64,000 nt of DNA from Fluviicola chungangensis (GTDB lineage: Bacteria > Bacteroidota > Bacteroidia > Flavobacteriales_D > Crocinitomicaceae): the NCBI RefSeq assembly GCF_007558725.1, contig NZ_VLPL01000003.1:372001-436000 (forward strand), in the 5' to 3' direction. This document shows positions 47,060 through 54,368 of this stretch, piece after piece. How positions within the stretch are numbered: the first letter of the stretch is position 1; each line of letters opens with the position of its first letter. Under the pieces are notes generated by a model. That model had not been told where the DNA came from, did no database searches, and was given only the letters and a program-made list of their open reading frames with translations. Position numbers and translations under genes: made by a program.

Positions 47060-47195
47060 TGTTTCTCTATTTGCCTGCAAAGTTACGAGAATTTAATCTT
47101 ATACCTCATGTCACAAGTTATTCCCGTCCAATTAGACGGGACCTGGGTGTGAGTGCTGAAACTTGGTTTTCCAGGAAAATACGGCATATGATGTA

Positions 47196-47226
47196 TTGAA
47201 TGATTGCATTGGCTGGGATAAGTTTG
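47196..47226 (+). promoter_or_regulatory. Promoter for the 47.2-kb lipoprotein gene
   Basis: TTG at 47196-47198, 20 bp, then TAAGTTTG at 47219-47226; the ATG lies 23 bp further on. Confidence 0.68.
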
Positions 47227-47249
47227 CAGTAACCAATAAATAATACCTT

Positions 47250-47981
47250 ATGAAAAATTCAAAAACGACCCTGTTTGTTTTACTCTGTTCGTTGAGTCTG
47301 TTTGTGTCCTCTTGCAAAAAGGAAGACATCCTGCCGGAGGAACCGGCTCCGACGCCGGTGAGTACCCCGGCAGGAAGCACAACTCCAATTCCAACCAACG
47401 CAGACGGTGTCATGTGGGCAATCAAATCAACCAGTTCGGTTCAGGGTTTCACTATTGACATCGGAACAGCAGTTGGGATTTTCATGAATGGAACAACAGA
47501 TCTGGTGAATGTGGGAACAGTTTCTGTAAATTCAACGAACCTCACGATGTCTTCGAATAACGCGTACACTTTTTCTCCGAGCCAGACGATGCCTGCAGGA
47601 TTGGATTTATCATCGACTAACTGGGCGGTTACAGGTGGAAATGGTCATGCAGCGTTTACGTATGATGCAAGTTCTTTAGCATTTCCTGTGGGTTCGGCAA
47701 TAACCAGTTCGGCTACTGTTACAAAAGCAAGCGGGTATACATTAGCTTGTTCTACGGTTAGCGATGCTGATTCTACGTTGTTCCTGGTTGGAAACGTATC
47801 TAAAACCATTAGCGGAAGTGCTAATTCCTGTACCTTTTCTTCTTCTGAATTGAGCGGTTTAAGCGCGGGTACGTCGGTGGTGATGATTGTTCCATACAAA
47901 TTAATGCAGGCAAATGTGAACGGGAAGAATTACTATTTTGGAAAGGAACGTGTTAACCAATTGGCGGTAACAATCGAATAG
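47250..47981 (+). CDS. Lipoprotein, DUF-type beta-sandwich
   Basis: 243 residues. Lipobox VSSC followed by KKED; a proline/threonine linker (PAPTPVSTPAGSTTPIPT), then a beta-rich domain poor in charge (TFSPSQTMPAGLDLSSTNWA, SSATVTKASGYTLACSTVS) and a final NGKNYYFGKERVNQLAV strand. Two late cysteines may pair. Likely an outer-membrane surface lipoprotein; I do not recognise the family with certainty. Own promoter and own terminator. Confidence 0.75.
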   Translation: MKNSKTTLFVLLCSLSLFVSSCKKEDILPEEPAPTPVSTPAGSTTPIPTNADGVMWAIKSTSSVQGFTIDIGTAVGIFMNGTTDLVNVGTVSVNSTNLTMSSNNAYTFSPSQTMPAGLDLSSTNWAVTGGNGHAAFTYDASSLAFPVGSAITSSATVTKASGYTLACSTVSDADSTLFLVGNVSKTISGSANSCTFSSSELSGLSAGTSVVMIVPYKLMQANVNGKNYYFGKERVNQLAVTIE

Positions 47982-48135
47982 CGTAAGCTGATTAAAGTGC
48001 AGAAACAGGGTTTATTTTCTGAGGCGATAATGTTGCTGTTGCGATAGTGCGGTGTTTTCCCGCGGTTGTTAACAGCCTTTCTTTCGGAAGGGATATCTTG
48101 CCAATTCAACGAAATTAAAACCAAAACCAACCTGG

Positions 48136-48164
48136 AACGTGGGAGTATTCTTCCACGTTTTTTT
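48136..48164 (+). terminator. Terminator after the lipoprotein gene
   Basis: AACGTGGGA / TTCCACGTT (9 bp, one wobble) with a 6-nt loop and seven T's. It shows that the next coding frame cannot start at its longest possible position (48139). Confidence 0.85.
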
Positions 48165-48190
48165 GTTTCTGAATTTTCGGAATACCTTTG
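48163..48190 (+). promoter_or_regulatory. Promoter for the pseudouridine synthase gene
   Basis: TTG at 48163-48165, 17 bp, then TACCTTTG at 48183-48190. It begins inside the T run of the preceding terminator. Confidence 0.6.
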
Positions 48191-48207
48191 TGCTTCAATT
48201 AACAAGT

Positions 48208-48888
48208 GTGAGTGAAGAATTGGTAAAGGTGCTTTTTGAAGATGAGTGGTGCTTGGTAGTTTATAAACCCAATAACCTCATTGTACATCATTCATACTAT
48301 GCCAGAAACATCGAAGAAACCTCTCTAACAGAACTCATAAGGGAGCAAGGTTGGGCAGAAGCTTGCCCGGTTCATCGGTTGGATCGCAAAACTTCCGGGC
48401 TGATACTTTTTACAAAGCAGGCCGAATGGGTTGCAGATTTTCAGTCCCTATTTGCAAACGGAGCAATTGAAAAAAAATACCTGGCCTTGTTGCGGGGGCA
48501 TCTGGAAGCCGAAGGAGAAATTGATTCTCCGGTAAAAAATGACCGGGGAAATTATAAGGAGGCAAAAACCCGGTTCAGATGTTTGGAGCACTTTGAGCGC
48601 GATTACACGATTCCGCCTTATGAAAAGCAGCGCTACAGTTTGGTGGAAATGATTCCGGTGACCGGGAGAATGCACCAATTGCGAATTCATGCCAATAAGA
48701 TTGCACATCCGATCATCAATGACCCGAAATATGGAAATCGTCACCACAACCATTATTTTCAGGATAAACTGGGAATCGGGGAATTGTTCCTGCATGCATA
48801 CCACTTGAAATTTAGACATCCGTTTACGCATGAAGAAATTAGGTTGCGGGCGGAATTACCTGGTTTTTGGGAATTGTTTATTGGTTGA
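48208..48888 (+). CDS. RluA-family RNA pseudouridine synthase (TruC-like)
   Basis: 226 residues from the GTG at 48208. Codons further upstream overlap a terminator and the -7 box, so a longer start is excluded on layout. LFEDEWCLVVYKPNNLIVHH, catalytic HRLDRKTSGL (Asp) near residue 62, KKYLALLRGH, and TGRMHQLRIHANKIAHPIINDPKYG are the RluA-type motifs. The short length without an S4 domain resembles TruC, which modifies position 65 of tRNA; an rRNA target is also possible. Confidence 0.9.
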   Translation: MSEELVKVLFEDEWCLVVYKPNNLIVHHSYYARNIEETSLTELIREQGWAEACPVHRLDRKTSGLILFTKQAEWVADFQSLFANGAIEKKYLALLRGHLEAEGEIDSPVKNDRGNYKEAKTRFRCLEHFERDYTIPPYEKQRYSLVEMIPVTGRMHQLRIHANKIAHPIINDPKYGNRHHNHYFQDKLGIGELFLHAYHLKFRHPFTHEEIRLRAELPGFWELFIG

Positions 48889-48976
48889 CAATTTGTTTTG
48901 AAGTGACTTAACCTGTTCTGTCTAAAGTATGTGACGTAATATTGCGTTATTACGTCAATTACCACAAAAGGGTAAA

Positions 48977-49010
48977 GAAAAAGCCCCGGTATTAATACCG
49001 GGGCTTTTCT
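48977..49010 (-). terminator. Palindromic terminator for the small-protein transcript
   Basis: AGAAAAGCCCCGGTATT / AATACCGGGGCTTTTTCT is an almost perfect 17-bp hairpin (one extra A). The better T run, CTTTTTCTTT, is on the minus strand, matching the leftward unit that starts at 49,275. Confidence 0.85.
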
Positions 49011-49023
49011 ACTACAACTTAAC

Positions 49024-49194
49024 CTAACTAACTCTTGCGTAAGAGTACCTTGAAGACTTACTGTTTTGCGCTGTTTGAACAGCAAGTGCTCCATATCTTT
49101 GACTAACTAATTTCTCTTTTGGTGAATCGACTGGGAAATTAACTCTTGCGAATCTAAAATTCCCAGTCGTATTCAATTCCTTAAAGTCATCCAA
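49024..49194 (-). CDS. Probable small protein, 56 residues, undescribed
   Basis: A leftward frame reads MDDFKELNTTGNFRFARVNF then PVDSPKEKLVSQRYGALAVQ and ends SKSSRYSYARVS. No ATG is available; starts are TTG at 49194 or TTG at 49176 (50 residues). The product looks protein-like: mixed composition, basic, with a repeated (F/Y)ARV(N/S) motif near each end, encoded by two copies of GCAAGAGTTA. It lies in an independent unit: promoter at 49275-49305 and terminator at 48977-49010. An alternative view is a structured RNA, since GACTGGGAA and TTCCCAGTC within it can pair. Family unknown. Confidence 0.55.
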   Translation of the reverse strand: MDDFKELNTTGNFRFARVNFPVDSPKEKLVSQRYGALAVQTAQNSKSSRYSYARVS

Positions 49195-49274
49195 TACCTG
49201 TCAGACAGTGCACCTGTTTTTTGATAAACGGTTTGCCTGAAACAGTTTCTGACCCCTTGCGAATAGTGTTGAGA

Positions 49275-49305
49275 CAAAGGTAATGACTTATTAAGCGCTG
49301 CGCAA
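49275..49305 (-). promoter_or_regulatory. Promoter of the small-protein/ncRNA unit
   Basis: On the minus strand TTG (49305-49303), 20 bp, then TACCTTTG (49282-49275): full match in both boxes. The predicted transcript runs from about 49,268 to 48,977, near 290 nt, with a leader in which GTCAGA and TCTGAC can close a stem. Confidence 0.7.
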
Positions 49306-49489
49306 CCGTATAAATACTGAAAATGAAAATGTGGTTTTCCGCAGATAAATCGATTTTGTAAGAAATTTTTAGTTTTAAGTGATTGAAAATTAACGCGGTA
49401 ATTTTCTGCAATATTTTTTCGAAAATGACTACTTTAACGAAATAAATGGCAAATTTGTTTGCCAGTAGTCACTATTCAGAACCTTAAAG
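49306..49489. other. Intergenic region with a short palindrome
   Basis: No gene is seen. TGGCAAATTTGTTTGCCA at 49448-49465 is a 7-bp inverted repeat about 25 bp upstream of the next start, the place expected for an operator. No complete promoter was found for the rightward gene. Confidence 0.4.
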
Positions 49490-50008
49490 ATGGAAAATTC
49501 CTTATTTATTACAATTCTTTCACCCGTTTTGATAACCTGTGGCGGACTTATTTCCTGGTTTTTAAAATCAAAGAAAGACGAATTGGTTAATGCTGAAGAA
49601 AAAGCGCGGGAATTTAAGATCACTACCTATCGCAAATTATTGGAACCGTTTATCGCTGCATTCACTGTTTCCATTTCGGATGAAGAACGGAATCGTGAAA
49701 TAGAAAAATTACAATCCCTGGAATACAAACGGGCAATTGTTGATCTGACAACTTTTGGAAGTGATCAGACATTGAAAACCTTCAATAAAATAATACAATC
49801 TTTTTATCAGAGTGACGCGTATCGAACCGATCCTGAAACATGGGATACGTACACCGTTAAATTACTGGCGTTGATCAGTGAGTTTTTGCTTGAAATAAGA
49901 AGAGACGTTTACTCCAAAAAAACACGCCTGGTCCGATCCGAATTAATCGAATCTATTTTAAAAGATATCGATCAATATAAGACCAGGGTAAATGCCGCAA
50001 AAATTTAG
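49490..50008 (+). CDS. Membrane-anchored protein of unknown function
   Basis: 172 residues. One N-terminal membrane span (SLFITILSPVLITCGGLISWFL) is followed by a lysine-rich boundary (KSKKDE) and a mostly helical cytoplasmic part (EEKAREFKITTYRKLLEPFIAAF, LKTFNKIIQSFYQSDAY, LLALISEFLLEIRRDVY). This resembles proteins that hold a helical bundle at the membrane; no catalytic motif. Monocistronic by position. Confidence 0.75.
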   Translation: MENSLFITILSPVLITCGGLISWFLKSKKDELVNAEEKAREFKITTYRKLLEPFIAAFTVSISDEERNREIEKLQSLEYKRAIVDLTTFGSDQTLKTFNKIIQSFYQSDAYRTDPETWDTYTVKLLALISEFLLEIRRDVYSKKTRLVRSELIESILKDIDQYKTRVNAAKI

Positions 50009-50029
50009 ATTAACCACCGAAATTCTTTG

Positions 50030-50173
50030 GTGAAATTGACAAGCAGGATCGGTTTTCTTGCCCTGTTTCATTTGTTTTTTATCTGGTCGACCTTGATCTG
50101 GGTATGGCTTCCGACCCTTTATCTTGCCTTTTTTCAAAATAGGTTGATCCTAAACGCTTTTCCGTGTTTTTAA
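50030..50173 (+). CDS. Possible small membrane protein, 47 residues
   Basis: Frame from GTG at 50030: starts VKLTSRIGFLALFHLFFIWS, continues TLIWVWLPTLYLAFF and ends LNAFPCF. Two hydrophobic stretches split by a proline would make a hairpin or single span. No promoter or close relative is known to me; it could be a chance frame in T-rich DNA or the remnant of a larger membrane protein. Confidence 0.25.
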   Translation: MKLTSRIGFLALFHLFFIWSTLIWVWLPTLYLAFFQNRLILNAFPCF

Positions 50174-50207
50174 TGACATGTATAATCCTGTTAAGCAATC
50201 ATTTTTT

Positions 50208-50243
50208 CCACAATTTTTCATCTTCTACCACTTTTTACCACCA
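50208..50243 (-). promoter_or_regulatory. MraZ-box-like array, leftward orientation
   Basis: On the minus strand GTGG tetrads occur at 50238-50241, 50228-50231 and 50208-50211, exactly in 10-bp register (the 50218 position is degenerate). CCACTTTTTACCACCA at 50228-50243 is the exact reverse complement of the box downstream. Confidence 0.55.
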
Positions 50244-50334
50244 TCTGTTTAAATCATAAAAAATCAGTAAATACAGTAGTTTTGCGTAAATTGTTGTAAC
50301 CTTGTGGAGCTTGATTACGTTAGAAGTTATCAAC

Positions 50335-50364
50335 AAAGTGTAATTTGGTGGTAAAAAGTGGGTG
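50335..50364 (+). promoter_or_regulatory. MraZ-box-like array in front of mraZ
   Basis: Three consecutive 10-mers AAAGTGTAAT, TTGGTGGTAA, AAAGTGGGTG keep GTG(G) at 10-bp steps. MraZ proteins of other bacteria bind short GTG/TGGG-type direct repeats one DNA turn apart upstream of their own gene, so this is the likely autoregulatory site. Confidence 0.65.
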
Positions 50365-50396
50365 ATTCTCCCTAATTTTACCCATTATTAATAGCT

Positions 50397-50858
50397 ATGG
50401 CTGGACTTGTCGGAGAATTTGAGGTGAAGCTGGACGGAAAAGGAAGATTTCTTTTCCCGGCTGGTTTGCGCAAACAACTCGCTCCGGAAGCTCAGGAACA
50501 ATTCATGTTGAATAAAGGCTTTGAGGAATGTTTGACGCTTTACCCCATGAACGAATGGGATAAATTGTCGGCAAAATTGTCGAAGCTGAATTTGTTTAAG
50601 CCGCAGAACCGTATGTTCTACCGTTTGTTCCATCAGGGAGCAAAGCAAATCGCACTGGATAATGCCGGTCGTGTTTTGATCCCGGTAATGCATATGGAGC
50701 GTGTTGGTTTGGATAAAGAGGTGATGCTGATCGCATACAACGACCGAATTGAAATCTGGGATAAGTCCAAATACTTCGAGTTGATCGATGGAAACATGGC
50801 TGATTTTGCTGATTTGGCAGATGAAGTAATGGGTGATTTGGGGAATGATGACGAATAA
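50397..50858 (+). CDS. mraZ: Transcriptional regulator MraZ
   Basis: 153 residues with two AbrB-like half domains: the first with LDGKGRFLFPAGLRKQL, the second with LDNAGRVLIPVMHMERV (the DxxGRxxxP signature twice). Forms ring-shaped oligomers that bind repeats ahead of the division and cell-wall cluster and represses it. An acidic tail (DLADEVMGDLGNDDE) extends beyond the usual end. First gene of the cluster; overlaps rsmH by about 11 bp. Confidence 0.94.
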   Translation: MAGLVGEFEVKLDGKGRFLFPAGLRKQLAPEAQEQFMLNKGFEECLTLYPMNEWDKLSAKLSKLNLFKPQNRMFYRLFHQGAKQIALDNAGRVLIPVMHMERVGLDKEVMLIAYNDRIEIWDKSKYFELIDGNMADFADLADEVMGDLGNDDE

Positions 50859-51774
50859 TGACGCGACATATCACGTGCCTGTCATGTTACAGGAGTGCCT
50901 GGATGGATTGAATATTAATCCGGATGGAATTTATGTGGATGTAACCTTTGGTGGCGGCGGTCATTCCCGTGCGATTTTCGAAAAACTTTCTTCAAAGGGA
51001 AAGCTGATCGTTTTTGATCAGGATCCGGATGCCCGTGCAAATGCATGGGAAGCTCCGAATTTCCATTTTGTGGCTGCAAACTTTGCTTTCCTGAAAAATC
51101 ATTTACGTGTTTTGGGAATTCCGGCAGTGGATGGGATTCTTGCTGATCTGGGTGTTTCGTCTCATCAATTCGATGATGCAAAACGCGGCTTTTCCATTCG
51201 TTCCAATGAAGTGTTGGATATGCGAATGAATCAGGCCGGGGATTTTACGGCTGCGAAAATTGTTCAGACTTACGATGAAGAGCAATTGGCAGCTATCTTC
51301 CGGAAGTATGGCGAATTGGACCATCCGTTCAAAACAGCGGTTGAGTTGGTGAAAGCGCGCAATAGATCAAAGATCAAAACAACCGGTGAATTGATGGAAG
51401 CGCTGATGCCGGTGGCGCCGAAGTTTAAAGATCATAAATTCTTTGCGCAGGTGTTCCAGGCACTTCGGATTGAGGTGAATCAGGAAATGGAAGTGCTGGA
51501 GAAGTTTCTTCTGCAAACCGCGGAGGTGTTGAAACCGGAAGCGCGTTTAGTGGTAATGTCTTATCATTCATTGGAGGACCGGTTGGTTAAAAATCTGATG
51601 AAACGCGGGAATCTGGATGGTTCGATTGAGAAGGATTTCTTCGGGAAGGTATTGAAGCCGTTTGAAGAAGTGAACCGAAAGCCAATTCTTCCAACAGAAG
51701 AAGAAATTCAGCGAAATACGCGTGCGCGCAGTGCGAAGTTGAGAATTGCTAAAAGAGTAGCCGATGGAAAATGA
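50848..51774 (+). CDS. rsmH: 16S rRNA (cytosine(1402)-N(4))-methyltransferase
   Basis: 308 residues from the ATG at 50848 (an ATG one codon earlier is equivalent). SAM site VDVTFGGGGHSRAIFEKL, FDQDPDARANA, the family motif LADLGVSSHQFDDAKRGFSIR, and MSYHSLEDRLVKN near the end. Methylates N4 of C1402 in the ribosomal P site. Standard second gene of the cluster. Confidence 0.95.
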   Translation: MTNNDATYHVPVMLQECLDGLNINPDGIYVDVTFGGGGHSRAIFEKLSSKGKLIVFDQDPDARANAWEAPNFHFVAANFAFLKNHLRVLGIPAVDGILADLGVSSHQFDDAKRGFSIRSNEVLDMRMNQAGDFTAAKIVQTYDEEQLAAIFRKYGELDHPFKTAVELVKARNRSKIKTTGELMEALMPVAPKFKDHKFFAQVFQALRIEVNQEMEVLEKFLLQTAEVLKPEARLVVMSYHSLEDRLVKNLMKRGNLDGSIEKDFFGKVLKPFEEVNRKPILPTEEEIQRNTRARSAKLRIAKRVADGK

Positions 51775-52273
51775 GTACAGAGAACGGGAGGATGTGAATC
51801 CAATGGATGCTGTACGGGGCAAGGCATCCCGCACGACTTATTCTACGGAAATTCCGAATGAAAAAAGTGGAAAGAAAAGTGCTAAAAAGGTTGCTGCTGC
51901 AAATTCCTCTGCGAAAACGAAAACCACTGCTGCGAAGGTTAAGCCAAAGCGTCAAAATATTTTGATTCAGGTGTTGAACGGGGAGATATTGACAAGGGAT
52001 TTTGTGTTAAACAATCTGACTTTCATCTTTTTCATTTTGTTGCTCCTGATGTTGATGGTGGCAAAAGGATATTACGGAAAGCAATTGCAAAAAGATATAA
52101 CTGATTTGCAGGCTGATGTGGATGCACGTACGGCGGAATATATTGAGAATAAAGCGCGTTTGGAGGAATCGACCTCGCGTTACCGATTGGTTCAGGCATT
52201 GGAGAAAAGGGGGTTGAAAGAGACGGTCAATCCGGTGAAGGTGATACGATTAAAGCGAAAAGACAATGAGTGA
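51764..52273 (+). CDS. ftsL: FtsL-like division protein
   Basis: 169 residues. A long basic, Ala/Lys-rich cytoplasmic N-terminus (KSGKKSAKKVAAANSSAKTK), one membrane span (FIFFILLLLMLMVAKGYYG) and a periplasmic coiled coil (DLQADVDARTAEYIENKARLEE). This is the Bacteroidota form of FtsL, which is longer than the proteobacterial one. It pairs with FtsQ/DivIC to recruit FtsW-FtsI. Position between rsmH and ftsI supports this. Overlaps both neighbours. Confidence 0.85.
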   Translation: MENEYREREDVNPMDAVRGKASRTTYSTEIPNEKSGKKSAKKVAAANSSAKTKTTAAKVKPKRQNILIQVLNGEILTRDFVLNNLTFIFFILLLLMLMVAKGYYGKQLQKDITDLQADVDARTAEYIENKARLEESTSRYRLVQALEKRGLKETVNPVKVIRLKRKDNE

Positions 52274-54368
52274 TAAAAAAGACTTAATGTGGCGGGCTTA
52301 CCTGGTTTACATAGGTTTTTTCATTGCCTTGATTGTGGTGATTGTGAAAACGATCATGATTCAGTCTGAAGGCAGCGCTTCTTTGTTTACAGCAACGAAA
52401 GAAAAGATTCCAACCCGGGCGGTGAAAAAATACCCGCGTCGCGGAGAGGTGTTGGACCGGAATTATACACCGCTGATTACATCGGTGTCGTTCTTTGACA
52501 TACACATGGATCCTACGGTAGTGGATCAGGAGGTTTTTGATAAGGAAATCGGCGCATTGTGCAACGGATTGAACCAGGTTTTCCCGGAAACTTCGGCGCG
52601 TGACTTTGAAAATTACATTCGAAAAGGAAGGGCGCTCAAAAGGAGGTATATCACCATTAAACTAAAGGCTACGAACGAACAAAGGCATCGCCTGGAGGAA
52701 CTTCCGATTTTCAATTTGGGAAGAAATAAAGGTGGTTTGATTGATACGGATGAAACGATTTTGAGAAAACGTCCGCATGGAGAAATTCTGAAACGAACGC
52801 TGGGATACTATCAAAACAACGGGAATTCAAAAGAATTACGTGTAGGGATTGAAGGGGCTTACAACGAGGTTTTGGCCGGAGAACCCGGTGAGGAAGTGGA
52901 GCAGCGTATTTCTTCCGGTTGGAAAAAGACGGGTAAAATGATTCGGGAACCGATCGAAGGGGCAGACCTGATTACTTCCATTGATATGGAAATCCAGGAA
53001 GTGGCGCATTCGGAATTGTACCGTCAGTTAAAAAACCAGGGAGCGAAAAGTGGCTGCGTAATCGTAATGGATGTGAAAACCGGTTTTGTTCGTGCAATGG
53101 CCAATTTGCAAATGGCTTCGGATGGAGAATATTACGAGTTGTATAACCATGCAATTGGTACGAAAGAAGTTCCTGGCTCAACCTTCAAGCTGGCCTCTTT
53201 AATGGCTGCTTTGGAAGATGGGAAAATTACCTTGGATGATACAGTGAATGCAGTGGGTGAATATCAGTTCTACGATCTTAAGTTAACAGATTCCAATCCG
53301 TATGGCTATGGTCGGATTACAATCAGAAGAGCGTTCGAATTGTCCTCGAATGTGATCGCGCGGGTAATCAACAATGCGTATCGAAAAGAACCGCAGGTGT
53401 TTATTGATCGTTTGCGGACTTTTGGAATCGGAGATACATTGGGTGTTGCTATCCAGGGTGAACCAAGACCAACATTACCTTCTCCGGGAACAAAGAACTG
53501 GTCCGGAATTTCATTGCCTTGGATGTCGATCGGCTATGAAGTGCGGCAAACACCGTTGCAAACCCTTGCTTTCTACAATGCAGTTGCGAATAACGGAGCC
53601 TTGGTTCGTCCGCAGTTTGTGGAGCATATACGTCGAGGACAGCGAATTGTTAAGTCATTTAAGCCGGTAGTGCTGCGTCCGAAAATTTGTTCGGACCAAA
53701 CGCTTCATTTGATGCAGGAATGTTTAAAAGGAGTTGTAAAGCGTGGAACCGGGAGCGCATTGAAATCGGCTTTGTTCGATATTGCCGGGAAAACCGGAAC
53801 GGCAGTGGTACAAAACGAGGATGGTCATTATGGTGAAGATGGGAATAAAACCTACCAGGCATCTTTCGTTGGATATTTTCCTGCTGACGAACCGCTTTAC
53901 TCGTGTATCGTAGTCGTTGCAGCTCCATCCAAAGATATTTATGGGGCTACGGTTTCGGGAACAGTATTCTCTGCCATTGCAAATAAAGTCTATTCCAATT
54001 CTTTGAATTACCACAAGGCAATTAACGAAGAGAAAAAACGCGTCAAAGAGGCTCCGCTGATTAAGGATGGAAATATCAATGACCTGCTGGTTGTCCTGAA
54101 ACGCTTGCATTTGCCTTATCAAATGGATGCTTACAGCGAATGGTCCAGGGTGCGCGTTTCGGAATCACATATTTCGATCGTTCCCCGAAAAATTTCTTCC
54201 GCAACCGTGCCGAGTGTCACCGGATTAACTGCCAAAGATGCGGTTTACCTGATAGAACGGCTGGGGATACATGTGTATATCCGTGGAAGCGGAAAAGTAG
54301 TTAAACAAACAATTCCCGCAGGATCACCAGTGGTGGCCGGAGGATTAATGGAATTAATATTGGAATGA
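52266..54368 (+). CDS. ftsI: Division-specific penicillin-binding protein 3 with PASTA domain
   Basis: 700 residues. N-terminal membrane anchor (YLVYIGFFIALIVVIVKT); PBP dimerisation region (RRGEVLDRNYTPL); transpeptidase with SxxK in PGSTFKLASL, SxN in ELSSNVIARV and KTG in DIAGKTGTAV. A single C-terminal PASTA domain (VPSVTGLTAKDAVYLIERLG) is usual in this phylum but not in Proteobacteria. It crosslinks septal peptidoglycan with FtsW. It overlaps ftsL by 8 bp and murE by 4 bp. Confidence 0.95.
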   Translation: MSDKKDLMWRAYLVYIGFFIALIVVIVKTIMIQSEGSASLFTATKEKIPTRAVKKYPRRGEVLDRNYTPLITSVSFFDIHMDPTVVDQEVFDKEIGALCNGLNQVFPETSARDFENYIRKGRALKRRYITIKLKATNEQRHRLEELPIFNLGRNKGGLIDTDETILRKRPHGEILKRTLGYYQNNGNSKELRVGIEGAYNEVLAGEPGEEVEQRISSGWKKTGKMIREPIEGADLITSIDMEIQEVAHSELYRQLKNQGAKSGCVIVMDVKTGFVRAMANLQMASDGEYYELYNHAIGTKEVPGSTFKLASLMAALEDGKITLDDTVNAVGEYQFYDLKLTDSNPYGYGRITIRRAFELSSNVIARVINNAYRKEPQVFIDRLRTFGIGDTLGVAIQGEPRPTLPSPGTKNWSGISLPWMSIGYEVRQTPLQTLAFYNAVANNGALVRPQFVEHIRRGQRIVKSFKPVVLRPKICSDQTLHLMQECLKGVVKRGTGSALKSALFDIAGKTGTAVVQNEDGHYGEDGNKTYQASFVGYFPADEPLYSCIVVVAAPSKDIYGATVSGTVFSAIANKVYSNSLNYHKAINEEKKRVKEAPLIKDGNINDLLVVLKRLHLPYQMDAYSEWSRVRVSESHISIVPRKISSATVPSVTGLTAKDAVYLIERLGIHVYIRGSGKVVKQTIPAGSPVVAGGLMELILE

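Larger units (their letters stand above)
50009..50396. other. mraZ upstream region with small ORF and operator arrays
   Basis: 388 bp. The left part holds a 47-codon hydrophobic frame (50030-50173); the right part holds two opposed sets of GTGG repeats with 10-bp period flanking a possible -7 box TAGTTTTG (50277-50284). Listed separately below. Confidence 0.6.

Noticed and set aside
48759-49094. 111-codon leftward frame beginning MEHLLFKQRK
   Set aside because: It crosses the strong terminator at 48977-49010 and runs into the pseudouridine synthase gene; the 56-codon frame in a different register looks more protein-like.
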